Source of the DNA: UBA9619 sp964630665
Lineage (GTDB): Bacteria > Pseudomonadota > Gammaproteobacteria > Arenicellales > UBA868
Assembly: GCA_964630665.1 (NCBI GenBank)
Contig: CAZVVN010000001.1
Span: 58,277 to 122,276 of the forward strand
Direction of reading: 5' to 3'
DNA length: 64,000 nt
Within the stretch, counting starts at the first letter, position 1. Every line of letters begins with the position of its first letter. Under the pieces are notes generated by a model. It made no database searches. It saw only the letters and a program-made list of their open reading frames with translations, and was not told the DNA's origin. A program made the position numbers and the translations under genes. This document shows, piece after piece, positions 51,995 through 61,066 of this stretch.

Positions 51995-54043
51995 ATGGCT
52001 GACCAGAAAGGAGTGCGGAACCAGTCCACGCTGTCGGAAAGAGACCTGCTTGTAGTATTCACGCCATCGGGGCGGCGGGGTCGTTTCTTACCGGGTACGA
52101 CCGTTCTGCATGCGGCCCAGGAACTGGGTGTGGATATCGACTCGGTCTGTGGTGGAAGGGCGATCTGTGGTCGTTGCCAGGTCCTATTGAGCGAGGGATC
52201 CTTTGCCAAGCACGGCATCGAGTCACACTCTGAGAACTTGTCCAGCCTAGGGGAAAATGAGGTCGAGTACCGTCGTCTCCACAGTCTTGAACCTAACCGA
52301 CGACTGAGTTGTTCGACCAGGATACTTGGCGATGTCGTGATCGATGTCCCGCCAGACAGCCAGGTGCACAAGCAGGTCGTCCGCAAGCGGGCCGAGGTCC
52401 ATGATATCGAAGTTGACCCTCTGGTACGTCTGCATTTTATCGAGGTGTCGGAACCTAACATGCATGATCCATCCGGTGATCTGGAGCGCGTCCGCCAGGA
52501 ACTCGAATTCGAGTGGGGGCTGACAGACCTTAAGTGTGATCTGCATGTGTACCAGGCGTTACAGGACAATCTGCGAAAAGGTGAATGGAAAGTCACGCTT
52601 GCAGTCTTCCGCCAGCGGGAAATCATTGCCCTATGGCCTGGGTTTCGGGACCAGGCGCTTGGGATTGCCGTGGACGTAGGATCGACCACGATTGCGGCCC
52701 ACCTTTGCGATTTATCCAACGGAAAGGTGCTGGCGTCATCCGGCATGATGAATCCTCAGATACGATTCGGCGAGGATCTCATGAGTCGCGTGTCGTACGT
52801 GATGATGCACCCGGGGGGCAGAAAAGAAATGACAAAAGCTGTGCGTTCTGCGGTTCGCCAGCTGAGCCAGGAAGTCTGTAAAGAGTCTGGCCATGAACCC
52901 TGTGATGTGCTCGACATGACATTTGTTGGAAATCCGATCATGCATCACCTGTTGTTGGGCCTGAGTCCAGTTGAGCTGGGTGGGGCGCCTTTTGCGCTGG
53001 CCACTGACCATTCACTGGAGCTGAAGGCGTCCGAGCTGGGGCTTGATATGCATCCTGGGACCAGAGCCTACCTGCTGCCGTGTATTGCAGGTCATGTCGG
53101 CGCAGATGCGGCCGGCATGGTGCTTTCTGAGGCACCTTACCTCAGGGAGGAGATGACTCTGTTGGTCGACGTTGGAACCAACGCCGAGATCGTTCTGGGT
53201 AATCGAGATCGGCTCCTTGCGGCCAGCAGCCCGACAGGCCCGGCTTTCGAAGGTGCTCAGATCAGTTGCGGGCAGCGGGCGGCACCAGGCGCAATCGAAC
53301 GGGTTCGTATCAACCCGGAGACTCTCGAGCCGCGGTTCAAAGTGATTGGGTGTGAAGCCTGGTCTGACGATCCCGAATTTGATGCACAGGTTGGAGCGCA
53401 GGAGGTGACCGGGGTGTGTGGGTCAGGCATCATCGAAGCTGTTGCAGAAATGACACTGACTGGAATCTGTTCTGTTGACGGTGTTATCGACGGCAGCCTG
53501 GCGTCGTGTTCGCCCTGGATCGTTGCGGAAGACCGTACCTTTTCCTATGTCCTTTATGAGGGCAGCGCAGTACTTCGAATCACCCAGAAGGATGTCCGGG
53601 CGATTCAGCTGGCCAAGGCCGCTCTCTATGCGGGCATTCAGCTACTGATGGATCATAGCGCGGTGAAGAAGGTTGACCGTATCCGGCTGGCAGGTGCCTT
53701 CGGGTCCCACATCGACGTCAAATATGCGATGGTTCTCGGTCTGATACCAGACTGTGATCTGGCAAACGTGACTTCGGCTGGTAATGCTGCAGGTACCGGT
53801 GCACACATTGCCCTGGTCGATCAGAATGCCCGTCTTGAGATTGAGCGGGAAGTGCGCCGTATCGATAAGATCGAGACCGCCGTTGAGTCAAGGTTCCAGG
53901 AACACTTTGTCGAAGCCATGGCGATTCCTCACAAGACGGCTGAGTACCCCGAGCTCTCAAGCGTCGTTGCACTACCTGATCGGTCGCAGAATCTGAAAGC
54001 GAACTCTTCCTCATCCCACAGACGGCAGCGACAGCGGTCTTGA
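51995..54043 (+). CDS. Reductive activator of corrinoid proteins (RACo-like, ASKHA/DUF4445)
   Basis: A 682-residue protein with an N-terminal plant-type 2Fe-2S domain, with Cys52, Cys58, Cys61 and Cys106 in VCGGRAICGRCQ and RLSCSTR. A linker and a large ASKHA-type ATPase/DUF4445 module follow, with GIAVDVGSTTIAAHL near residue 222, LLVDVGTNAEIVLG near 388 and GTGAHIALVDQ near the end. RACo proteins use ATP and a low-potential electron to return inactive Co(II) corrinoid to Co(I). Here it would rescue the corrinoid protein at 47425. It lies five bases after the GFA gene. No ferredoxin gene is nearby, so the electron donor is unknown. Confidence 0.9.
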   Translation: MADQKGVRNQSTLSERDLLVVFTPSGRRGRFLPGTTVLHAAQELGVDIDSVCGGRAICGRCQVLLSEGSFAKHGIESHSENLSSLGENEVEYRRLHSLEPNRRLSCSTRILGDVVIDVPPDSQVHKQVVRKRAEVHDIEVDPLVRLHFIEVSEPNMHDPSGDLERVRQELEFEWGLTDLKCDLHVYQALQDNLRKGEWKVTLAVFRQREIIALWPGFRDQALGIAVDVGSTTIAAHLCDLSNGKVLASSGMMNPQIRFGEDLMSRVSYVMMHPGGRKEMTKAVRSAVRQLSQEVCKESGHEPCDVLDMTFVGNPIMHHLLLGLSPVELGGAPFALATDHSLELKASELGLDMHPGTRAYLLPCIAGHVGADAAGMVLSEAPYLREEMTLLVDVGTNAEIVLGNRDRLLAASSPTGPAFEGAQISCGQRAAPGAIERVRINPETLEPRFKVIGCEAWSDDPEFDAQVGAQEVTGVCGSGIIEAVAEMTLTGICSVDGVIDGSLASCSPWIVAEDRTFSYVLYEGSAVLRITQKDVRAIQLAKAALYAGIQLLMDHSAVKKVDRIRLAGAFGSHIDVKYAMVLGLIPDCDLANVTSAGNAAGTGAHIALVDQNARLEIEREVRRIDKIETAVESRFQEHFVEAMAIPHKTAEYPELSSVVALPDRSQNLKANSSSSHRRQRQRS

Positions 54044-54141
54044 TTCCGCCATCGCTGGACATTCTGCTACTTGCGATCGATCGATTGTCTGGTTAATCTC
54101 GGCTCAAGGATTCAGGCCTAGACAAGCTATTGGAGTCGCCC

Positions 54142-54798
54142 ATGGCGAGATCAGTTCTGGCGGGTGTTCCCTTTTTCGCCAGTCTTGCCGAAGATGATCT
54201 CGAGCAGATTGCCGAGCACGCAGTCCTAGAATCGTTCAAGCGTGGCGCATTGATCATCACCGAAGGAGACTCAGCAGATGCCCTTTATGTGGTCATCAGC
54301 GGGCGGGTCAAGGTCTTCCTCGGCAGCGATGATGGAAAAGAAGTGGTTCTGACGGTATTGGTGCCGGGAGAGTGTTTCGGAGAGATCGCGCTGCTCGATG
54401 AGGAACCTCGTTCGGCTTCGGTGGCAGCAATGGAAAAAACCAAGTTACTGGTGATTCGTCGGGACACCTTTCTTGAGCTTCTTCAGGGCAACCCAATCCT
54501 GGCCCGGTCTATGATTCGCTCTCTCGCACACCTTGTAAGACGCCTGACCGGCAGTGTACAGAGCCTGGCCTTGAAGGATGTCTATCGGCGAATTGTAGAG
54601 ATTCTGGAGCGTCGCGCGGTCTCTGAAGGAGAGTTGCGGGTGATCAACGAACGTCTGACCCACCAGCTTCTGGCTGATATGGTCGGTGCCTCCCGTGAGA
54701 TGGTCAGCAGGATCATGAGCGATCTGGTCAAGGGTGAATATCTGACGGTTTCGCCAGGGCAGATCAGGATCAATCGACGGCTTCCCTCGGGCTGGTAA
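54142..54798 (+). CDS. Crp/Fnr family transcriptional regulator
   Basis: A 218-residue Crp/Fnr protein. Residues 8-125 form the cyclic-nucleotide-like sensor barrel with GECFGEIALLDEEPRSASV. The helix-turn-helix of the winged domain lies near residues 170-192, in LLADMVGASREMVSRIMSDL. No N-terminal cysteines of Fnr are present, so it does not bind an Fe-S cluster that way; the effector is unknown. TTGGAG lies six bases before the ATG. It follows the RACo-like gene by about 98 bp and may control the C1 operon; that role is inference. Confidence 0.87.
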   Translation: MARSVLAGVPFFASLAEDDLEQIAEHAVLESFKRGALIITEGDSADALYVVISGRVKVFLGSDDGKEVVLTVLVPGECFGEIALLDEEPRSASVAAMEKTKLLVIRRDTFLELLQGNPILARSMIRSLAHLVRRLTGSVQSLALKDVYRRIVEILERRAVSEGELRVINERLTHQLLADMVGASREMVSRIMSDLVKGEYLTVSPGQIRINRRLPSGW

Positions 54799-54902
54799 TC
54801 GCGTGTTCTGCCATTCCCTATTTTGGTTCTTTTTGCTACCGAATCCTACACGACTGCAGGGCAGTGTTCTAACCGGATCGCCATAACGGCCAAGACGGGT
54901 CT

Positions 54903-54908
54903 TATAAT
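54903..54908 (+). promoter_or_regulatory. TATAAT -10 box upstream of a small basic protein gene
   Basis: A perfect TATAAT is at 54903-54908, about 54 bases before the ATG at 54962. No convincing -35 hexamer lies 16-18 bp upstream. It supports, weakly, transcription of the small gene at 54962. Confidence 0.35.
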
Positions 54909-54961
54909 AGTCCCATCCGGTTCAACTTCTGCCTGTTCCAAGTCAACGGCCAGTGCAAATC

Positions 54962-55102
54962 ATGGAAGAAGCGACCAAGAAATCATTTCGTAATGTGACG
55001 CGACGCTACGGAGCGACGCTCGACACTGTCAATGATTCTCGATCGTCAAAAAATCAAACCTCGAGAAAAGTGCGCAGGAAAAGAGTCAAGCGCAAGAAGT
55101 AA
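54962..55102 (+). CDS. Possible 46-residue lysine/arginine-rich protein
   Basis: A short frame in a 438-bp gap, with an ATG at 54962 and a TAA at 55100-55102. The N-terminal half is mixed, with TKKSFRNVTRRYGATLD, and the last 12 residues are almost all Lys and Arg. Such small basic tails occur in RNA- or DNA-binding proteins and in some ribosome-associated small proteins. The only support is a TATAAT sequence about 54 bases upstream and codon use that looks normal. There is no clear ribosome site. It could be a missed gene or chance. Confidence 0.4.
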   Translation: MEEATKKSFRNVTRRYGATLDTVNDSRSSKNQTSRKVRRKRVKRKK

Positions 55103-55236
55103 CCTGTTTCTTGGTGGTGCAGAGCGATCTCTCAAACGTGTCCAGAATAGTGCCGACGTCCTGGCAGATTCCGCCAGCTGATCTAGGTGCCACAAGGCCG
55201 CAAACGAATACCATTTGAGCAGAGATAGGTTATTGG

Positions 55237-56064
55237 ATGACAAATTTTGAAGGTGCGATCCGCAAGATGCGTGTCGAACAGGCTGAACCGGTTCGTTATC
55301 GTCTGCCGATCGGAGATGCCCTTGTTGAGCTGGCACCGTTACTCGGGCGCCCCTTGACCCTGCTGTACAGCGGTAACATATTCTGTGTCGAATGCGGCCG
55401 GAAAACCCGCAAGAGCTTCAACCAGGGGCACTGTTTCCCGTGCCTGCGACGGCTCGCTTCATGTGATACCTGTATCGTCAGGCCAGAACTCTGTCACTAT
55501 GTCCAGGGCACCTGCAGGGAACCGGACTGGGCCCAAACGCATTGTATGCGGCCACACGTGGTTTATCTCGCCAATTCCTCCGGACTGAAAGTGGGGATCA
55601 CCCGGCGAAGCCAGATACCGACCCGCTGGATCGACCAGGGGGCGGTGCAGGCCTTACCCCTCTACGAAGTGAGCAACCGATTGCACTCGGGTCTGATTGA
55701 AGTCGCGTTGAAAAGTGCCGTAAATGACAAGACCGACTGGCGCCGGATGCTGCGGGGCGGGCAACCAGAGCTTGATCTGTCAGTCGAGCGCGATCGTGTT
55801 CTGGCTGCCGCCGGCGACCAGCTTAGGACCTGTATTGCGAGCCTTGAGAGCGATTCGGTCAAAGTTCTTGGAGATGCGCAAGAGATGCGTTTTTGCTACC
55901 CGGTTCTGAGAGATCCTGAGAAGATCAAGGCTCTCAATTTTGACAAGCAGGGACGGATCGAAGGTGTGCTCGAAGGGATCCGCGGCCAATATCTGATTCT
56001 GGATTGCGGGGTGCTGAACATCCGTAAGTTCAGTGGCTATGAGCTGTCGTTGAGCCTGCCATAG
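55237..56064 (+). CDS. DUF2797 family protein
   Basis: A 275-residue protein of DUF2797. The N-terminal part is cysteine-rich, with IFCVECGRKT, GHCFPCLRRL, CDTCIV and two further cysteines, which suggests two zinc sites. The next part, HVVYLANSSGLKVGITRRSQ at about residues 107-126, resembles the GIY-YIG fold start with Tyr and Gly in place. The activity of the family is unknown, although a GIY-YIG-like nuclease or nucleic-acid role has been suggested by fold. It converges with the MFS gene and has no operon partner. Confidence 0.85.
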   Translation: MTNFEGAIRKMRVEQAEPVRYRLPIGDALVELAPLLGRPLTLLYSGNIFCVECGRKTRKSFNQGHCFPCLRRLASCDTCIVRPELCHYVQGTCREPDWAQTHCMRPHVVYLANSSGLKVGITRRSQIPTRWIDQGAVQALPLYEVSNRLHSGLIEVALKSAVNDKTDWRRMLRGGQPELDLSVERDRVLAAAGDQLRTCIASLESDSVKVLGDAQEMRFCYPVLRDPEKIKALNFDKQGRIEGVLEGIRGQYLILDCGVLNIRKFSGYELSLSLP

Positions 56065-56187
56065 CCCTGGCGCGGTGCCCCGGTACTGGCACAGGTCTGG
56101 TCACGATTCTCGCAACTGACTCCTTGGGCCGTGTTGTGCGCTCAAGCGTATCCTGCGGGTGAGCCCATGTCGGCGTTTACCGGCTTG

Positions 56188-57396
56188 TCATTGGTGCGTG
56201 ACAGGTCTGCCTGTTAGCGAGCCCCACTGCCCCCGGATCACCTCGTTACCGGGACAGGGATTCGACGGTACGTTAAAAGACAACAGCAGCGACAGAACAG
56301 CCAGTCCTGTGCCCGCTAGAAACACAGCAGCCGGGGAAACCAGCCACAAGAACCCAAGGAGAGCCGGCAGCACCACGGCTGCGATGTGATTGATCGTGAA
56401 ACCCACTCCCGCGGTCGCGGCAATATCCGCAGGGTCGGCGATTTTCTGGAAATAGGTCCTGATCGCGATCGCGAGTGCAAAGAAAAAGTGATCAACGATA
56501 TACAGTCCCGCCGCAATCCCCGCATGGTTGACGAAGGCATACGCTGTAAACACGATAGCAAGACCGAGGTACTCGAATATCAGTACGCGGCGCTCCCCAA
56601 CCTCGCCTATGATCCGACCGATACGCGCCGCAAAAAGCATGTTAAGTACGGCATTGACCAAAAACAGGATAGAGATCGACGCGACGCTGTAACCGAATTT
56701 CTCGACCATCAAGAATCCGGCGAATACCATGAAAATCTGACGTCTGGCACCTGAAAGAAAGATCAGCGCGTAGTAGAGCCAATAGCGACGGCGAAGAACC
56801 ATGCGCCGGTTCTGCCTGACTTTCACCGGAAACCGGGGAAAAGCCCACCAGCAGAGCCCTGCGATGACTATTGTTATGCCGCCACCGATCGCGTAAACCG
56901 GAATGAATTCCATATCGAGAATCTTGAAGGTCAGCCAGATAAAAGCGAAAACAACGATCGACGTGAACGAGCCGACTGCGATTACCCTGCCCAGCAGCTC
57001 GGGGGCCCTGTCCTTGTCGATCCACTGCAGGCAGAGGGATGAGTGAATCGTCTCAAAGTAATGAAACCCCAGTGACATCAAGACCGTCGTCAGATAGAGA
57101 CCTAAAATAGAAGGAAACCAACCTGTAATTAACGTCCCGGCTCCCAGCAACAGCAAAGACAAGTAGGCAATGGTCTGTTCCCGAAATATGAACAACAGGA
57201 AAACCACAGCGAATGCCAGGAAGCCCGGTATCTCACGGAGGCTCTGCAGGATGCCCATTTCCGCACCGCTGAATGCAGCACGTTCGATCGCGAAATTGTT
57301 CAACAACGCCTGCCAGGTCGCAAAGCTCAGTGGAACCGCTGCAGCCGTGACCAGCAGTAAAATATCCGGTCGGTGTCTGAATTGTTGCAGGAGCAT
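56188..57396 (-). CDS. MFS transporter
   Basis: A 402-residue polytopic membrane protein with about twelve hydrophobic helices in two bundles of six. The loop between helices is basic, with KVRQNRRMVLRRRYW between about residues 204 and 218, the usual long central loop. It has no clear sugar- or drug-family motif. Its N terminus is MLLQQFRHRPDILLLV, and the ribosome site is weak. It is divergent from lutA, with 151 bp between starts, and could import lactate or a related acid, but this is inference from position. The substrate is unknown. Confidence 0.8.
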   Translation of the reverse strand: MLLQQFRHRPDILLLVTAAAVPLSFATWQALLNNFAIERAAFSGAEMGILQSLREIPGFLAFAVVFLLFIFREQTIAYLSLLLLGAGTLITGWFPSILGLYLTTVLMSLGFHYFETIHSSLCLQWIDKDRAPELLGRVIAVGSFTSIVVFAFIWLTFKILDMEFIPVYAIGGGITIVIAGLCWWAFPRFPVKVRQNRRMVLRRRYWLYYALIFLSGARRQIFMVFAGFLMVEKFGYSVASISILFLVNAVLNMLFAARIGRIIGEVGERRVLIFEYLGLAIVFTAYAFVNHAGIAAGLYIVDHFFFALAIAIRTYFQKIADPADIAATAGVGFTINHIAAVVLPALLGFLWLVSPAAVFLAGTGLAVLSLLLSFNVPSNPCPGNEVIRGQWGSLTGRPVTHQ

Positions 57397-57547
57397 CTGA
57401 AACAGATTGGTCAGTCCATGAAAGAGCAGGATGATACAGCGGCTCGTGATATTCGTCAGTAATACCAGCGATACTCATGGTTTGGAATGCAGGATCGGTG
57501 CTACAGTCAGCACGATCAGATCACGTACCAGCGCCGGGAAACCTTAA

Positions 57548-58324
57548 ATGCCGACTGACCGTCCCAGCCGACCGAGGGTGGGTTTATTCGCCACCTGCCT
57601 GGTCGATATCATGCGCCCCAGGGTGGGCTTTGCCTCTGTCGAGCTTCTGGAGCAGGCCGGCTGCGTGGTCGATGTGCCCCGAAACCAGAGTTGTTGTGGA
57701 CAGCCCGCCTACAACAATGGCGATGAAGCGAACAGTATTGCGATTGCCCGGCAGGTGATCCAGGCGTTCGAGAATTTCGACTATGTCGTACTGCCATCCG
57801 GGTCCTGTGCAGCGATGATCATTGACCATTACCCGCGGCTGTTCCGCAACGAACTGGGCTGGTTGGCTCGATCCCGTGATCTGTCCGCAAAAACATGGGA
57901 ACTGACACGATTTCTGGTTGAGGTCATGGGTCTGGATTCGGTTGATGCGCGCTATAAGGGGCTGTGCGCCTACCATGATTCGTGCTCTGGCTTGCGTGAG
58001 TTGTGCATTCGGAAACAACCTCGAAAACTTCTATCGTCAGTAAAGGACTTGACGATTGTAGAACTGCAGGACAGAGACGTCTGTTGTGGTTTTGGCGGGA
58101 CGTTCAGTATCAAGTATCCCGAGATTTCCGAGCGCATGGTGAGCAATAAGGTTGCCGATCTCGAACAGTCGGATGCAGACACCCTCACAGGAGGGGATCT
58201 GGGCTGCCTGTTGAACATCGCTGGTCGACTGAGCCGGCAGGGAAAGGTCGTCAAGGTCTTACACGTTGCCGAGATACTGGCCGGCAGGGGTGAGAATCCT
58301 GGCATCGGAGAGGCAGGCCCGTGA
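57548..58324 (+). CDS. lutA: LutA, (Fe-S)-binding subunit of L-lactate oxidation
   Basis: A 258-residue protein with two CCG domains, the LutA/LldE arrangement. The first has NQSCCGQPAYNNGD near residues 40-53, the second has VCCGFGGTFSIKYPEIS near 178-194. These bind Fe-S clusters that carry electrons from lactate to quinone. The next gene, lutB, starts with a GTG in its stop codon (GTGA), so lutABC is a single unit. The ATG at 57548 begins the family sequence. The MFS gene diverges from it. A second D-lactate-type flavoprotein lies at 3253-6189. Confidence 0.9.
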   Translation: MPTDRPSRPRVGLFATCLVDIMRPRVGFASVELLEQAGCVVDVPRNQSCCGQPAYNNGDEANSIAIARQVIQAFENFDYVVLPSGSCAAMIIDHYPRLFRNELGWLARSRDLSAKTWELTRFLVEVMGLDSVDARYKGLCAYHDSCSGLRELCIRKQPRKLLSSVKDLTIVELQDRDVCCGFGGTFSIKYPEISERMVSNKVADLEQSDADTLTGGDLGCLLNIAGRLSRQGKVVKVLHVAEILAGRGENPGIGEAGP

Positions 58325-59754
58325 ATCCTGCCGCGGGTGCGAACACCGCGTTCAGGCGCAAGGCCCGCCAGGCACTGGCTGATCCGGCACTCCGTCAGGC
58401 GATGAGCCGGGCGGGAGGTGGGTTTGCCGGCGCGCGCCGTGAGGCTGCCGGAACTCTGCCCGAGTTCGATGCATTGTGTGATGCGGCACGCGATATCAAA
58501 GATCATGTGCTCAGCCATCTGGATCTGTACCTCGAGACTTACGAACGGCAGACGGTCGAGAACGGAGGACAGGTCCACTGGGCGAGTACGGCCGAAGAGG
58601 CCTGTGCGATCATCAGTCGGATCTGCCAGCAGGCGGATGCCCGCCTGGTTGTCAAGGGCAAGTCCATGGTCTCCGAGGAGATCGGGTTGAATGAGGTGCT
58701 TGAAAAAGACGGGATCCAGGTAGCGGAAACAGATCTTGGCGAGTACATCATTCAACTGGCAGGCGAGACCCCAAGCCACATCATTGCGCCGGCGATCCAC
58801 AAAACCCGGGACCAGATCACCGAGTTGTTTTACCAACACCATCGCGAACTCGGATACGGTAAGCGGGTCACTCGCCGTGATGCGATCGTTGACGAGGCGC
58901 GCGGTGTCCTGCGTTCGGCCTTCGCCCGTGCTGACGTCGGCATCACTGGCGCTAACTTCCTGGTCGCCGAGACAGGAGCCAACGTCATTGTCACCAACGA
59001 GGGAAATGGAGATCTGTCCAGTTGCCTGCCGCGGGTCCAGATCATCACCGCTGGAATTGAAAAAGTCATACCGTCTCTTGACGACTTGTCTGTACTGTTG
59101 CGTGTTCTCGGTCGCAGCGCTACAGGCCAGGAAATGTCTGCCTACACGACTCTTTATTCGGGGCCCCGCCGGGAAGCGGACGAGGAAGGTCCGGAGGAAT
59201 ACCATGTGGTGCTGGTGGATAATGGCCGTTCGGCCATGCTGGCCGGTGAATATCGATCGATGCTGCGCTGTATTCGCTGTGGTGCCTGTCTCAATCACTG
59301 CCCGGTATACTCAGCGGTTGGTGGTCACCCCTATGGTTGGGTGTATCCAGGACCGATGGGCTCGGTTCTTACACCGTTGGTCAAGGGCTTTGACACAGCC
59401 TTTGATCTACCAAATGCCTGCACGTTGAACGGACGCTGCAGTGCCGTTTGCCCGGTACGTATTCCGTTGTCGGACCTGCTCCGACAGCACCGGGTCGAAC
59501 AATATCGTAAGCGGCTTTATCCTCTGGCGGGGCGGGTTGCGTTGTCAGCCTGGTCTTGGCTGGCCCGCCGACCCCGTCTGTATCAGGGGGTGATGGCATT
59601 GCCCGTCTGGGTGATGCACCGTCTGGGTCGCCGACATGGTGGGTTGAAATGGCTGTTGGCGACCCAAGGGTGGACCGACAGCCGGGATATGCCGGCCCCC
59701 GAATCCCGTACATTTCTCAGCCAGTGGCAGACCCGGCGTGAGCAGGATCAGTGA
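58321..59754 (+). CDS. lutB: LutB, iron-sulfur subunit of L-lactate oxidation
   Basis: A 477-residue LutB/LldF protein. The LUD domain comes first (about residues 65-300). Two 4Fe-4S motifs follow, CIRCGACLNHCPVYS near 319-333 and NGRCSAVCPVRIPL near 370-383, and a helical tail with Arg- and Trp-rich stretches. It links LutA and LutC in the oxidation of L-lactate to pyruvate. It starts with a GTG overlapping the lutA stop and ends overlapping the lutC start by four bases, so the three are translationally coupled. Confidence 0.92.
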   Translation: MNPAAGANTAFRRKARQALADPALRQAMSRAGGGFAGARREAAGTLPEFDALCDAARDIKDHVLSHLDLYLETYERQTVENGGQVHWASTAEEACAIISRICQQADARLVVKGKSMVSEEIGLNEVLEKDGIQVAETDLGEYIIQLAGETPSHIIAPAIHKTRDQITELFYQHHRELGYGKRVTRRDAIVDEARGVLRSAFARADVGITGANFLVAETGANVIVTNEGNGDLSSCLPRVQIITAGIEKVIPSLDDLSVLLRVLGRSATGQEMSAYTTLYSGPRREADEEGPEEYHVVLVDNGRSAMLAGEYRSMLRCIRCGACLNHCPVYSAVGGHPYGWVYPGPMGSVLTPLVKGFDTAFDLPNACTLNGRCSAVCPVRIPLSDLLRQHRVEQYRKRLYPLAGRVALSAWSWLARRPRLYQGVMALPVWVMHRLGRRHGGLKWLLATQGWTDSRDMPAPESRTFLSQWQTRREQDQ

Positions 59755-60404
59755 CTGACGCGAGAGAAGAGATCCTTGGTCGAATCCGAGGTGCGGTCAC
59801 GGACCAGCCTCGCTCGAAGGCCCAATTGGAATTGGTCTCCAGACGAGTTTCAACCTCCACACCTTCTGTTCAGCCGGAGACGGAAGAGCCGCTTCTCCGG
59901 CGGTTCTGTGAGAAACACACGTCGGTTCACGGTACTTATGAGCGGGTGACTGACAGCACCCAGGTCCCCGGTGCAGTGCTTCGCCACCTCAACGCATACG
60001 AGATCGCTCCCGAACTCCTGGTCGGCAAGGGCTGGATACTGGACGGAATCAATTGGCCTAACGATGTGACCTCCCGTTGCCGGCCCGCAACGATAGAGGA
60101 CCGAGTCGCGGTCAGTGAGGCATTCGCCGGGATTGCAGAGACTGGCACTTTGGTCCTGTTATCAGGGGGCGGGCGGCCGACATCGCACAATTTCCTGCCG
60201 GATGACCATCTGGTTCTTCTCGATGCTGGCCGAATCGTCCGCTACCAGGAAGATATCTGGACACTTCTGCGCGCGATGCCGGAGGATTTCCCCCGGGTGG
60301 TGAACTTGATCTCCGGTCCCTCGAAGACAGCGGACGTGGAGCAGACCGTGCAGTATGGCGCCCACGGCCCGCGTCGGTTGCACGTGATCATCGTGGAGGG
60401 TTGA
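59751..60404 (+). CDS. lutC: LutC, LUD-domain subunit of L-lactate oxidation
   Basis: A 217-residue LutC/YkgG protein with the LUD domain across residues 60-215. Conserved segments are VAVSEAFAGIAETGTLVLLSG near 119-139 and FLPDDHLVLLDAGRIV near 149-164, and the tail has SGPSKTADVEQTVQYGAHGPRRLHVI, the family ending (read in two halves). It begins with a GTG in the stop of lutB. It completes a lutABC operon for lactate oxidation; E. coli YkgEFG and B. subtilis LutABC are the known counterparts. No lutR or lactate permease of the LctP type is seen nearby. Confidence 0.92.
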   Translation: MTDAREEILGRIRGAVTDQPRSKAQLELVSRRVSTSTPSVQPETEEPLLRRFCEKHTSVHGTYERVTDSTQVPGAVLRHLNAYEIAPELLVGKGWILDGINWPNDVTSRCRPATIEDRVAVSEAFAGIAETGTLVLLSGGGRPTSHNFLPDDHLVLLDAGRIVRYQEDIWTLLRAMPEDFPRVVNLISGPSKTADVEQTVQYGAHGPRRLHVIIVEG

Positions 60405-60445
60405 ATGTGCCCGGTGAAGCCCGCTGGGAACCCTGTGTTGCACGA

Positions 60446-60451
60446 TATAAT
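60446..60451 (+). promoter_or_regulatory. TATAAT -10 box upstream of fabA
   Basis: A perfect TATAAT lies about 90 bases before fabA, in the 131-bp gap after lutC. A 12-bp inverted repeat, ACCTG-TT-CAGGT, follows at 60475-60486. No good -35 was found, and neither FadR nor FabR operator sequence is recognised. Confidence 0.35.
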
Positions 60452-60535
60452 CGGGCTGACGTTTCTGTTCTGGAACCTGTTCAGGTCAGACCCAAGCTGA
60501 TCTGCCCTGATCGACCAACCTGGTGAGGCGAAGAC

Positions 60536-61066
60536 ATGATCAGACCTCAGCAACAAAGCTACCGCCAGAGTGAACTGCTGGAATGTGGTCACGCACGGTT
60601 GTTCGGTCCGGGTAATGCCCAGTTACCGTTACCGCCAATGCTGATGTTCGACCGCATCACTCATATTTCGGACCACGGCGGTGCTTTCGGCAAAGGTGAG
60701 GTGATCGCAGAGCTTGACGTCGATCCCGATCAGTGGTTCTTCAAGTGCCACTTTGAAAGCGACCCGGTTATGCCCGGATGCCTGGGCGTCGATGCATTGT
60801 GGCAGCTGGTCGGTTTCTTCCTGGGTTGGAAAGGCGGGCCCGGGCATGGCCGGGCGCTTGGTGCCGGAGAAATCCGATTCACTGGCCAGGTGACACCGGA
60901 CTGCCGACTGATACGCTACCAGCTTTCACTGAAACGCGTGGTGATGCGTAAACTCTTTATGGGTATTGCCGACGGCCAGGTCGAAGCCGATGGCAGAGTG
61001 ATCTATACCGGCAAAGATCTTCGAGTAGGATTGTTTAGAACGGAAACCTCAGAGGAGGCGAAATGA
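60536..61066 (+). CDS. fabA: 3-hydroxyacyl-ACP dehydratase/isomerase FabA
   Basis: A 176-residue FabA, which dehydrates 3-hydroxydecanoyl-ACP and isomerises the product to the cis-3 form, the branch point of unsaturated fatty acid synthesis. The active site His72 is in KCHFESDPVMPGCLG, and Asp86 is in GVDALWQ, two residues later than in E. coli (His70, Asp84). Its stop overlaps the fabB start by four bases (ATGA). FabA and FabB together mark the classic bacterial pathway used by gammaproteobacteria and some alphaproteobacteria. Length is normal (E. coli 172). Confidence 0.95.
   Translation: MIRPQQQSYRQSELLECGHARLFGPGNAQLPLPPMLMFDRITHISDHGGAFGKGEVIAELDVDPDQWFFKCHFESDPVMPGCLGVDALWQLVGFFLGWKGGPGHGRALGAGEIRFTGQVTPDCRLIRYQLSLKRVVMRKLFMGIADGQVEADGRVIYTGKDLRVGLFRTETSEEAK

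Noticed and set aside
60475..60486. ACCTG-TT-CAGGT repeat upstream of fabA as a FadR or FabR site
   Set aside because: The bases do not match the known FadR or FabR operators, and the arms are short.
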